A stretch of DNA of 64,000 nt from Owenia fusiformis (taxonomy: Eukaryota; Annelida; Polychaeta; Sabellida; Oweniidae). The notes under the pieces are model-generated. The model had not been told where the DNA came from and searched no databases. It worked only from the letters and a program-made list of their open reading frames with translations. How positions within the stretch are numbered: the stretch's first letter is position 1; every line of letters begins with the position of its first letter. This document shows positions 33,160 to 43,929 of this stretch, in pieces. The stretch covers positions 33,810,866-33,874,865 of the forward strand of contig CAIIXF020000001.1 in NCBI GenBank assembly GCA_903813345.2, in the 5' to 3' direction. Position numbers and translations under genes: made by a program.

Positions 33160-33772
33160 GCTCAGAATCAGCTTCTGAGCATTTAATTGTGAGATTTAAT
33201 CACAAGGCTCACTCGTCCCTTGGATTGAAATCATATCCAAACTACGGACAACAACTATTACCTTTTTTTAACGGTCTCAAGGATTGAAATAAGTCTCCTT
33301 AATTAAAGACTTTAGTGCCCTCTTAAATAGTATTACGTTCTATTTGTTTGAGGGTTGAAATCATTATCCTCATACTTTATCTCACGGATTGAAATTAGTA
33401 TCTGTCGAGACAAAAATGGCGTTTATATGTTTGTTCGAGGATTGAAATTATTATCCTCATACTTTATCTCACAGATTGAAATTAGTATCTGTCGAGACAA
33501 AATGGCGTTTATTTGTTTGTTCGAGGATTGAAATTATTATCCTCATACTACATCTCACTGATTGAAATTAGTATCTGTTGAGACAAAAAATGGCATTTAA
33601 ATTGTTTGATCGAGGATTGAAATTATTATCCTCATACTTCATCTCACGAATTGAAATTCGAATCTGTTGAGACAAAAAATGGCATTTAAATCGTTTGATT
33701 CGAGGGTTGAAATTATTATCCTCATACTTCATCTCACGGATTGAAATTATTATCTGTTGAGACAAAATATGT
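33160..33772. repeat. Array of short hairpins with changing stems, loop TGAAAT
   Basis: A run of stem-loops: GCTCAGAA/TTCTGAGC (33160-33180); TTGTGA/TCACAA (33187-33205); TTGGAT/ATCCAA (33220-33240); AAGGA/TCCTT (33279-33300); GAGGGT/ATCCTC (33350-33371); ACGGAT/ATCTGT (33384-33405). From 33350 the last two alternate as a tandem unit of 86-90 bp (starts 33350, 33436, 33522, 33611, 33701). From the third hairpin on, the loop begins TGAAAT while stems differ but stay self-complementary. It lies between the SGNH and Gag frames. It is not a CRISPR array. Confidence 0.8.
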
Positions 33773-33927
33773 TGTTTTTTTAATTTGTTTGTCTTTGTTT
33801 GTCTTGCTTTATTAAAATTGTAAAATATCGCTGTTACGTAATCGTATAAATAAATCAACGAATATCTAATCATATGTCCTTAACTTTCTTTATTTTCCCA
33901 CCGCGTCTCTCGTTTTATTCGCAGATC

Positions 33928-34907
33928 ATGCCTAAGAGACAACTAAGACCCAGGGGATCGCCTTCAAGGGCACCCGGAAGATTAGAACAAAAAAGCAGAA
34001 GTTGAATGAGGAGTTGGTGGTGGAAATCACGAAACGGGTGGTAGAAAGTCTATCCCAGCAACCTGCAACATCAACAAATACACGAGACAACTCTACTAGC
34101 GAGGACTCTGGGGATTCAGACGGCGAGGTCTCATTCCCAAAATTAGGTACGGAAACAAACCTCAATGAGCCCGAAGCTCCTTCTAAGGCATTTTCTTTCC
34201 AAATACCTATCGACATGCATGTGCCAACAGCTATTAAGCAAAAAATCTGGAATAACGAGTACGTAGAGTTCGGGTCACTTCTCCCTAAACATTCACGAGT
34301 CAAAGACTCAGAATTCGATTTGAAACAATCCAAATCAGGTAATCTTAAAATAACCAAGGCCCAAGGTAATTTTAAATTAGTTTCCATTAAAGAATTGATT
34401 TCCGCTTTCCATATTTTCACCACCATACATTGCACAAAATATGGCACGGATGCAATTCCTTTAATGCACTATGGCCAGAATGTAAGGAAATTAGCGGAAA
34501 ATCATTTGGACTGGAACTACTACGACGAAAATTTTCGACGGGCAAGGGCCAATAATATATCATTACCCTGGGACCAGCCTCATCCCACGTTATTCATTTT
34601 TACTTCCCTCGAGGGAAAGCAACAGCAAAATAACAAGCACAATAACTCTCAATACCCAAGCAATAGCAAGTCAAAACCAAACATCCCCAAAGGATTCTGT
34701 TACAAATTCCAATTAGGCCAAACTTGCTTCAAAAAATCTGAATGCAAATTCCACCACTATTGCTTTAAGTGTAATAGTCCCTCTGCAAACCATCCAGGCT
34801 TGAAGTGTAATAAGAATTTTCGACCCCAACGCTCGTCCTCCAATTTTCAAACTCCAAGTAACAAGGGTCAAAACTCAAATCACAATGCCAACACCAATAA
34901 TCATTAA
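33928..34907 (+). CDS. Gag-like protein of a DIRS/Ngaro-type element
   Basis: The long frame is open from 33936 and reads in full from 34002 (a TTG codon) to 34907. The likely true start is ATG 33928 (MPKRQLRPRG), which is in another frame, so a small frameshift near 33960 is suspected; the second DIRS-like remnant also begins MPK-x-RQ. Features: an acidic, Ser-rich N-terminus; a central IPIDMHVPTAIKQKIWNNEY and EFGSLLP block, as in DIRS/Ngaro-like Gag proteins; an Asn/Gln-rich linker; a CCCH finger (C-x8-C-x5-C-x3-H) followed at once by a C-x2-C-x6-H knuckle (GFCYKF ... HHYCFKC). It should bind the element's RNA. It overlaps the RT frame by 23 bases in +1. Confidence 0.7.
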
Positions 34908-35435
34908 TAGATTATCATACTATATCAAGGGATACGATGCGTTTCTGTCTAGCTACCTTCTAAATGGTTTCAGCAATGGTTTCAGTATTGGTTATTTTGG
35001 CGAAAGAGAATCGAGACGTTCAACTAATTTTAAGTCGGCCATAATCAATCACCACATTGTTAAGGAGAAAGTTAAATCTGAAATTCAAAAAAACAGGATT
35101 TCACCTCCCCAGTCTGATCCACCGTTTGATAAGTATTTTGTCACATCTCCAGTGTCAGTAATTCCCAAAAAGACTCCCGGCGAATTTAGATTAATTCATG
35201 ATCTTTCATATCCGAAAGGCTCTTCTATAAACGACGGAATTCCAGTTGAATTGCGATCTGTCAATTACTCAAACGTATCTGAAGCAATCAAAATATTTTC
35301 GGAAATGGGTATGGAATGTTTTTTAATAAAAATCGACATTCGTTCCGCATTCAGAATCATTCCTTTACATGAAGACGATTATCAATTACTAGGTTTTGAG
35401 TTCGAGTGAAATTATTACTATCAAAAGCAAGGTGG
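34885..35435 (+). pseudogene. DIRS/Ngaro-type reverse transcriptase, N-terminal part, broken
   Basis: The frame (34885-35409) contains EFRLIHDLSYPKGSSINDGI, the typical DIRS entry motif, and LIKIDIRSAFRIIPLHEDDY with the first catalytic aspartate (motif A). A TGA at 35407-35409 follows LLGFEFE. Behind it NYYYQK continues the protein, so the stop is a point lesion. The homology then ends at about 35435, where GC-rich motif DNA (35438 on) begins. Motifs B and C (the Y-x-D-D box), RNase H and recombinase are not found downstream. The start overlaps the end of Gag. Confidence 0.8.
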
Positions 35436-35437
35436 GT

Positions 35438-36335
35438 ATAGGTAACGCGGCGCAGTCAAGCATATCTGTTCAAAACGAGGCTGCAACGCGGTAAAGACAC
35501 AAAATGGAGGCAACTCCAATTATCGGAGGCAGTTCGTCCTCTGTTTCCTCGAAACATAGGTAAGTTTTTGAAAACTCATGCTTCACACTCGGTGATCAAC
35601 CCCTTAAGGTATGTAAAGCTATAAGAATTTCTGTTCAGGCATTGACCAGAATAAAGAAATAGTCAACGCAGATATGATTTCCCGATCCTATTTCTCTTGA
35701 CCTATCTTCTTATTCCAATTAAGGAGGTATTTCGCCACTCATGAGCAAATTTAACATTGACATTCAATAGCCTGATACTTATAGAATGTACAATACAAAT
35801 TAAGATTGAAACTTTTGTTTATTTTCATCGCAATCTGCTTACAAAATTGAACTAGTCGGAAACGCGGCGCAGTCATTTTCAGCAATTATGGCAACGCGTC
35901 GACAGCATAGATTAAATTGTATGGCAACGCGGTGCAGACATCAACTTTCTCTGTATTGTAAAGTACAAAGAAGTTTTGCATTATGCTTTTCTGTCGAGGA
36001 TTTTGATTTAATAAGGCATGTGACTTTTTCAGAAAAAGATCAAGCAATACATGCAATACCAATCTATCCCTATACAGAACGAAGAGACGAAGAATAGGGA
36101 GCAATTCTACAATAAACATAAATGTCGAGGGGAATAAACGGAAATTCATATCACCAGATAGGGGGAGGAGGCCAACAACCCCACTTCCCGAGGTCCGCTG
36201 GGCACCAAAAACAGCGCATCAACGTCCCGTCAGACACATCAGCTGCATTGCTGTCACTGCGTTTCCAGTTTTGTCAAATATGTATGATGTCTGAACCCGC
36301 GTTGCCGAAGTGTCTGAACTGCGTTTCCAAAATAT
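35438..36335. repeat. Block with a repeated 17-bp GGCAACGCGGTGCAGAC motif in both orientations
   Basis: Forward copies lie near 35441, 35482, 35858, 35890 and 35923. Inverted copies lie at 36253, 36289 and 36312 (GTCTGAACCCGCGTTGCC type). Forward copies are all on the left and inverted ones on the right, so the block can fold back. It interrupts the RT frame. Open frames inside (35888-36097, 36122-36391) cross these motifs and have no recognised domain. Confidence 0.65.
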
Positions 36336-36471
36336 ACCTGGTTTTCCACCCAGAATCGGTTAACAGAAGGCAAACAGTGATGAAACTTTGAAGAAATAGA
36401 GATTACCGTGGTATATACGTGATTTAATAGATATGTGTCAAGTGACAAAGTCAAAAACATATAGAATTTAA

Positions 36472-37013
36472 AGGGTGACGCATATCGTTTAGCAAATCGA
36501 ACGCTCGTTTCTGGTGTTGCTCACCGTTTAGTATAAAAGGCCCGATCCCGGAATAATACTCAAGGGTTCACAGGCTCGAGGTCGTTGTGTCAACACCTCT
36601 AACTGTTATATAGCATAAGTATATTATAAATCGTCACGCATTTATAAAAGGGTGATTTTAATTTTTGACAAATCAATTCCACATTTTAGGTGACGTTTCA
36701 GGATCTTCTATTTGTGTATAATAAGGAAAAATTGACATCTAAATTTCCCCATAACGTAATAGCACACAGCTTGGCATATGAAATATTCTACAAATGAAAC
36801 AAAGCAGTTCTAATACAAGGATTTATATTGGCTGTTGTACATATTCTTTGAACTCTATCACTCTATGGATAATGTTTTCAAAATCATTATAAACGGATTA
36901 CTTTATCTCAAAGACAATTTAAACTGGATTTTACAGAACTCCCCTTATTTCTTAAAAATGGACTGATCCAGGAGCCGCCATATTGTTTTATACGGGAAGC
37001 TTATCGGAACCCT
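36472..37013. mobile_element. TTAA-flanked MITE, copy 1
   Basis: It starts AGGGTGACGCATATCG after TTAA (36468-36471) and ends GGAACCCT before TTAT (a one-base change of TTAA). About 90 percent similar by eye to 39231-39802. TTAA targets are used by piggyBac and Kolobok elements. No coding capacity. A TATAAAAGG box-like string at about 36532 is inside both copies. Confidence 0.75.
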
Positions 37014-37019
37014 TTATGC

Positions 37020-37350
37020 TAGAAAAATGCCACATTTGTCAAATTTCAGTAAGTGATTGATTTTGATTGACTTGGAAGGTATTTCCCTGATTGACTAAAT
37101 TTCAAGAAGCTTCACATAGACATACTCTGTGAAGTTCTCCACAGAATGGTATATGCTATAATAACTGTAGCAGACACAAACTAGTGTATGAAGCTTATGA
37201 ATAAACTTACAACAGGATCTTAAAGTCCCCGATAAATCGGGCTACGTATACCGCCGTGTTTACATTAGGGGATTAGAAGAGTTTATTTTTTATTTAGGTA
37301 TGCAAGCTACGTATATCAATATTAGGCCTTCATTCATGTACTCGTGTACA
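37020..37350. other. Spacer left of the giant inverted repeat
   Basis: Non-coding. Contains a short palindrome ACTCGTGTACATG and ends where similarity to the right arm begins. Nothing else recognised. Confidence 0.4.
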
Positions 37351-37399
37351 TGTAATCACGAGACGAAGATCGTTCGCCTTCCTGGCTTACCTCTGAATC

Positions 37400-37588
37400 G
37401 TGTACCGTGGTAATCTCTTTATATATACTCGGGGTGGAAGGTGTGAGAATTGTGCAAAAAATGACTTTGTGAGCTGGATGGAGTTTCTCTGTATTTTTCA
37501 TTCTATTAGGGTTTCCTGCATAAGGGATTTCGCCTGCGAAGCATATCACTCTTGCGAACATATCTAAATATTGGTCCGAGGAAGACAT
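37400..37588 (-). other. Outward-facing open frame, left arm end
   Basis: Reads MSSSDQYLDMFARVICFAGEI on the minus strand, then PYAGNPNRMKNTEKLHPAHK, and diverges after HKVIF. The mirrored frame at 43663-43810 reads nearly the same. No domain recognised. Preservation of both frames over about 56 codons could be simple sequence identity between arms, or coding. The AG just before GTATG could be a splice site rather than a start context. Confidence 0.3.
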
Positions 37589-37599
37589 ACCTTGAATTT

Positions 37600-39226
37600 T
37601 TTAGAAAAAAATTGGCTAAAAATGGAAACTACAAAATGTCAAAATGTTCAACTCAAACAAAACTCTAGCTATTTAATATTAACACTATGTATTATTTAAT
37701 GTTTTTCAGATGTTTAAGGACCTTCATGAGTGTACTAGTGTCTAGAAATAAGATAATAAAGGACAAAATTTGGCATTTTTGATCATTTTCGCTTTCAGCA
37801 GTAACATATAGTTCCTTATATCTTGAGTTTAATGTTGACTGGTTGTTGCAATTTTGATTAAATCTGTGCTTGTACATGTCTTCTTCCATTTAAGATACAA
37901 AAAATGTATATTGGACCACCAATGGTCATATTAGAGCTTTCAGATCTCCCCTACCCCATTTATTATGAAAAATTACTGAAACATATGAAAATATAAAATA
38001 ACTTGAATTTATAAACTTTAACAATGTTGTAGCTATTCTATATCAATATTATGTATTATTTAATGTTTTTCAGATATTTCAGAACCTTTATTGGTATACT
38101 AGTGCCTAGAAATGAGACATTTAAGGACAAAACTTGGCATTTTTAAAAATCATTTAGGCTTTCAGCAGTAACATATAGTTCCTCATATATTGAGTTTTAT
38201 GCTTACTGGTTGTTGCAATTGTAATAAAATCTGTTTTTGTAGATGTCTTCTTCCATTTAAGGTATAGAAAATGTATAGTGGACCACCAATGGTCATATTA
38301 GAGCTTTCAGATCTCCCCTACCCCATTTATCATGAAAAATATAAGAAAAATATGAAAATATAAAATAACTTGAAACTATAAACTTTAATAAAGTTGTAGC
38401 TATTCTATATCAATATTATGTGTTATTTAATGTTTTTAAGATATTTCAGAACCTTTATTGGTAAACTAGTGCCTAGAAATGAGACATTTAAGGACAAAAC
38501 ATGGCTTTTTTGACCATTTTCGCTTTCAGCAATACCATATAGGTCCTTATATCTTGAGTTTAATGCTGACTGGTTGGCGCATTCTTAGTCAAATTTGTTC
38601 TTGTACATGTCTTCTTCCATTTAGGATATAGAAAATGTATATTGGACAACCAATGTTGATATTATAGCTTTCATGTCTCCCCTGCCCCATTTATGTAAAT
38701 GAAAAAGTAATTTCAAATCATCAACTTTAACAAAATTGTAGCTATTCTCTATCGATACTATGTATTATTTAATGTAACCTTCATTTGATTACATGTGTCT
38801 AAAATTTGGCATTTTTAGCATTCTGCATTTAGCAGTAGCATATAATTTTCCACAATTATAATTCTTTGATGATAGATTCATATATGTTTTTTATTGAATC
38901 TGTCTTCTCTGATTTAACTTAAAGAAAATGTATGTAAGACAACAAATGTTTTTATTAGAGGTCTAAGATCTGCCCTCCACCATTAAATGAGAAAACCAAC
39001 ACAAATGTTATTATTGCATGATAATATTCTTAAACTTTTCAAAAGTTTAGCATATTTATTAGTACACTAAAATCAAAAAATGACACATAAATAGGCAAAA
39101 TGACCAATGTTTCACTTTCAGCAATAGTTGTTTATATTTTTAGTTGAATGGTGATTAGTTGACATATTTTAGATCATATATATTCAACAATGTGTCTTGT
39201 TATCTTCAAAGCATGGAAAATGTGTT
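37600..39226. repeat. Satellite, 365-bp unit, left arm (about 4 copies)
   Basis: TTCTTCCATT recurs at 37881, 38248 and 38612. Each unit also has GACCACCAATGGTCATATTAG, CCCTACCCCATTTAT and ATTCTATATCAATATTATGT. The units decay toward the right. Several units lack the next one's ends, so the tandem is old. Confidence 0.8.
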
Positions 39227-39230
39227 TTAA

Positions 39231-39802
39231 AGGGTGACGCATATCGTTTAGCAAATCGAATGCTCGTTTCTGTTGTTGCTCACCGTTTAGTATAAAAGGC
39301 CCGATCCCGGAATAATACTCAAGGGTTCACAGGTTCGAGGTCTTTGTGTCAACACCTCTAACTGTTATATAGCATAAGTATATTATAGATCGTCACACAT
39401 TTATAAAAGGGTGATTTTTATTTTGACAAATCAATTCCACATTTATAGGTGAAGTTTCAGGATCTTCTATTTGTGTATAATAAGGAAAAATTGGCATCTA
39501 AATTTCCCCATAACGTAATAGCACACAGATTGGCATATGAAATATCCTACAAATGAAACAAAGCAAGAGAAACCGGTTTCTAATACAAGAATTTATATTG
39601 GCTGTTGTACATGTATTATTTGAACGCAATCACTCTTTGGATAACGTTTTCAAAATCATTATAAACGGATTACTTTATCTCAAAGACAATTTCAATTAAC
39701 TGGATTTTACAGAACTCCCCTTATTTCTTAAAAATGGACTGATCCAGTTGATTCGCCTGGAGCCGCCATATTGTTTTTATACGGAATGCTAATCAGAACC
39801 CT
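39231..39802. mobile_element. TTAA-flanked MITE, copy 2
   Basis: AGGGTGACGCATATCG after TTAA (39227-39230) and GAACCCT before TTAA (39803-39806), a perfect 4-bp duplication. 572 bp. Together with copy 1 it brackets the left arm of the giant inverted repeat as direct repeats. Confidence 0.85.
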
Positions 39803-40939
39803 TTAAACACAAATATACATATTAGAGATAAAATTACTACACTACTATATTTTTAAAAGATTACTCAAAAATAGCATAGTGCGAAATAATTTTGTAATTT
39901 CGCAGTTTACTCTCATATGAATCTAAGGATATGTCTTTATATAGACATGATTGTTCACAACTCTCGAACTTAATCCAGCAACAGCCTGATTTTTCAAATC
40001 TCCCTGGTTCTATGTTAGAGCTGCATTTAAGTCATTTTAAAGGTAACTGGTCAACTGGTACCCAAGACAAGTCGTACCCAAGCATATATTTTGTTTTGAA
40101 TCAAGTGTTGGACTGGGAATGTGTAAAGATATACATATTATAACTGTAACATACTGTTCAGAAGTTTGAAGAATTTTCAGAAGAAATTGATATAATTTTG
40201 TAACATTTTGAGCTTTGAGTGTCAATTTATTTTGACTATTATTTTATATTGGATGTTCGAGTGAAGAGATATATGTTTATTCCACACATTCATAATCATT
40301 TTTTTAAATATTGTATGTTTATGAGTGTTTGGAACAAGTGTCAGATTTAATTCATCTTGGAAGATGGTATTATTATAAATGTATTGATTCATCAAATCTT
40401 GGGCCTAATTTCTTATTAAACAGATAATCTATTTGTCTAGGATTTCATATTATCAGAAGTCATATTCATGAAATTTAGCAATAAAATATTTTGAATAATA
40501 TAATAATAGTATACAAGTAATAATATAGTATAATATTAATATCAAATATTATTTTGGTACTTATTCATACATGATATATTATTACAGTGCATGTGCATAA
40601 TCCAATTTAGTTCCAATTGGAAAAACATTAACAGATTAAACTTCCTTTAAACTTTCTCAAAATGCTCAAATAATTGTTTGATTCATTTGTAGAAAAGTCA
40701 CTGTTGTAATTATATTTATTTATGTATATGTTTGGCAAAAATTTTTGTGAACAAGCACTTCAAGCACTTGTTTTATTAGTAAAAAGGTGATTCAAGTTAA
40801 ATCAAAATGCTTAACTTAATCCATTGAGAAAAAATGTCTTCTAAATTCAAAAAAATATTGAGGCTTATTTGAGTCACATTATAACATGAAAACATAATTA
40901 TACAAACTCAATTTCTTTTCCTAATATGCACCCATAATA

Positions 40940-41055
40940 CTGGAAATAACTTGGGTACGAGTTGTCTTGGGTACCAGTTATCTTGGGTACGAGTTGTCTT
41001 GGGTACCAGTTATCTTGGGTACGACTTGTCTTGGGTACCAGTTGACTAGGAAGCA
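40940..41055. repeat. Short tandem repeat, CTTGGGTACGAGTTGT alternating with CTTGGGTACCAGTTAT
   Basis: Three rounds of a 32-bp dimer made of two 16-mers that differ mainly at one GAG/CAG position. A single inverted dimer lies at 40045-40082. GGTACC sites make each dimer partly self-complementary. Confidence 0.85.
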
Positions 41056-41179
41056 TTTTAAAGGTCTAAGTTGCTCATGACACCACAAGCTATTCAGATA
41101 TGTAAGATCTCTAAATAAGTTTTATAGTTCTGAGAAACTCATCCTTAAATATTGTCCAACGATGTGCACTATGTTGTTT

Positions 41180-41640
41180 ATTGCCACAGGGACAAGTAGC
41201 AATACACCCTTGACTAGAAACTTTGTATAGCAATTTTCGCTGCCTTTTGCCATTTTACATTTGCGAATTGCCAAGGACATATGTTTCTTGTGTTGCTACG
41301 AAGGTTTGTTTGTGAGTACTGGTACAAGACACCAATCTTTGATATATCTTCAAATAGGTATTGCACTTTGAGATTCATATAGTAATTTAGAATGCTACCT
41401 TGAAGGACATAAGAAACTTTAAGAGCTCTTTTTAACTCTCATCCTTCTTTGCAAGCAACATTCTGTATCATCAGACTGAATACAAATTCTCTCAACATTG
41501 AACTCCTTTGTCTTGTCTGCAGCACTGTAATAGACATGGGCCATAAGGAGAGTGTCAACTTCTTCATGATCAGTATTTGATAGATAAGTTGCAACTATCA
41601 GTTTTGCAAAGTTCAATAGCAGCTCTGCCATAAGTGAAAT
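41180..41640 (-). pseudogene. Fragment of a transposon-type protein (HEEVDT motif)
   Basis: Minus strand: YLSNTDHEEVDTLLMAHVY (about 41590-41530), then NVERICIQSDDTEC. The T-D-x-E-E-x-D-T and following S-x-D-T-x boxes resemble repeated transposon-associated proteins of corals and molluscs, apparently the same protein type as the remnant at 29060-31520. A CPCGNKQHSAHRW stretch in another frame lies near 41180-41220. Short and broken. Family link is from memory and tentative. Confidence 0.4.
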
Positions 41641-41979
41641 TCATCCCATTTTAGAGATACAGTAACATTGCTTCACAAACCAAAGACAGCTTTACCATTT
41701 TGTAATCCTTTCCAAAATCATCTTGTTGGCTGTTCTTCATTTCACAATGTTTACATTTACCAAAATATCCCCAAGCCCAATATCTATAATGAACTTCCTA
41801 ATTACACCACCCTTAGGTGTAATATGGAAATCACCAAACATTACATTTGATATTTGAGGGAATTCAACCAATATGGCTTGATCACTGGTTATAATTATCA
41901 CAGTACTATACCCCATTATTTTTAAATATATTCCAAGTATTGTACTATACATTGCATAGATTCATGAGCAGTTTGCAAC

Positions 41980-43630
41980 ATATCATAACCAGAAAAGCCC
42001 AATGGACAAAGATAGAGAATACCCGCCCCATTTGCAACTCAACTTTAAATGTCTAATTTTTAGACTTGTATACTCATGAAGTTCCTGACACATCTGAAAA
42101 ATATCAAATAATACATAGTATTGATCTAGAATAGCGACAACTTTGTTAAAGTCTATACTTTGAAATTGTTTGGTTTTTATATTTCTGGTTATTTTTTCAA
42201 AATAAATGGGGTAGGGGAGATATGTAAGCTCTAATATAATGACAGGCTTTCCAATATACATTTTTAAATACCTTAAATCAAAGTAGGCAGGCAAAATAAC
42301 AGATTTGATCAAGAATCCATCAACCAATCAGCATAAAACTCAAGATATAAGGAACTATATGTTATTGGTAACAGTGGAAATGATGAAAAATGCCAAATTT
42401 TGTTCTTCAATGTCTAATTTCTCTACACTAGAATACTAATGAAGGTCCTGAAACATTAATTATAGCAATCAATAACACATAAAGAATAGTTACATCTTTG
42501 TTAAAGTTTATACTGGTAGTTTGAAGTTATTTTTTATATTTTCCAGTCATCTTCCCTAATAAATGGGGTAGGGGAGAACTGAAAGCTCTAATATGAACAT
42601 TGTTTGTCTATTATACATTTTCAGTACCTTAAATGGAATAAAAGATGTACAAGAACAGATTTAATCCAAAATGTATCAACCAGTCAGCATAAAACTCAAG
42701 ATATGAGGATCTATATGTTACTGCTGAAAGCAGCATTGATTAAAAATGCCAAGTTTTGTCCTTAAATGTCTCATTTCTAGCCACTTGAATACCAATAAAA
42801 GTTCTGAAAAATCTTAAAAATATTAAATAACACATAATATTGATAATAGAATAGCTACAACTTTATGAAAGTCTATAATTTCAAGTTATTTTATTTTTTT
42901 ATATTTCTCGTTTATTTTCCATAATTGATGGGGTAGGGGAGATCTGAAAGCTCAAATATGAACATTGTTTGTCTACTATACATTTTCTATACCTTAAATG
43001 GAAGAAGACATGCACAAGAACAGATTTGATTGAAAATGCAACAATCAGACAGCATAAAACTCAAGATATGAGGAACTATATATTACTGCTGTAAGCGAAA
43101 ATGATAAAAAAAAGCCAAGTTTTGTCCTTAAATGTCTCATTTCTAGCCACTTGTATACCGCTATAGGTTCTGAAATATCTTAAAAACATTAAATAACACA
43201 TAATATTGACATAGAATAGCTACAACTTTGTTAAAGTTTATAATTTCAAGTTATTTTATTTTTTCATATTTTTCGGTAATTTTCCATAATAAATGGGGTA
43301 GGGGAGATCTGAAAGCTCTCATATGAACAATGGTTGTCCACTATACATTTTCTACACCTTAAATGGAAGAACATATGTACAAGCACAGATTTAATCAAAA
43401 ATGCAACAACCAGTCAGCATTAAACTCGAGATATAAGGAACTATATGTTAATGCTGAAAGCGAAAATGATTAAAAATGCCAAATTTTGTCCTTAAATGTC
43501 ACATTTCTAGACACAAGTATACTAATGAAGGTCTTGAAACATCTGAGAAACCTTACATAACACAAAATATTGATATAGAATAGCTACAACTTTGTTTGAG
43601 TTGAATATTTTGACTTCTTGTATTTTCCAT
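41980..43630. repeat. Satellite, 365-bp unit, right arm (inverted, 4-5 copies)
   Basis: AAATGGAA recurs at 42631, 42997 and 43361 and, decayed, near 42270. The units are the complement of those at 37600-39226 (for example AAATGGGGTAGGGGAGA against TCTCCCCTACCCCATTT). Confidence 0.8.
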
Positions 43631-43662
43631 TTTTAGCCAATTTTTTCTAAAAAATTCCAGGT

Positions 43663-43810
43663 ATGTCTTCTTCGGACCAGTATTTAGATATGTTCGCAAG
43701 AGTTATATGCTTCGCAGGCGAAATCCTTTATGCAGGACACCCTAATAGAATAAAAAATACACAGAAATTCCATCCAGCTCATAAAGTCATTTTTTCCTTA
43801 ACGGAGCCTC
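43663..43810 (+). other. Outward-facing open frame, right arm end
   Basis: Mirror partner of 37400-37588: MSSSDQYLDMFARVICFAGEI, then LYAGHPNRIKNTQKFHPAHK. Differences between the two arms in this stretch include both silent and replacement changes. Beyond HKVIF the two arms differ. Unknown product, if any. Confidence 0.3.
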
Positions 43811-43929
43811 TTAGAAAATTTTCCACCCCGAGTAATAGTTTAGCGAGAGCGGTGCGCCTGCGCAGTTTTAAACTTTGGCGCACACTTTAAGAGGTTCTGG
43901 ACAAATCATTTGATTCTGGACTTGTCATA

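Larger units (their letters stand above)
37350..43840. mobile_element. Giant inverted-repeat element, arms of about 1.8 kb
   Basis: The left arm (about 37420-39226) and right arm (about 41980-43830) are inverted relatives. The outermost matched 170 bp are about 90 percent alike by eye, including TATGTCTTC-TCGGACCA and TTAGATATGTTCGCAAGAGT. Inside them both arms carry arrays of a 365-bp unit. The centre (39.8-41.9 kb) has a smaller inverted pair (40040-40080 against 41020-41060) and a fragment of a transposon-type gene on the minus strand (41180-41640). The left arm is lengthened at its inner edge by a TTAA MITE. No target duplication was found. Confidence 0.65.

Noticed and set aside
33180-33772. 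CRISPR-like array because of the repeated GATTGAAAT string
   Set aside because: Spacers are not unique, the units are tandem copies with internal hairpins, no cas genes, and the genome is animal.
36472-39802. LTR retrotransposon bounded by two 550-bp direct repeats
   Set aside because: Each repeat has its own TTAA and inverted ends; no TG...CA ends, primer site, gag or pol between them.
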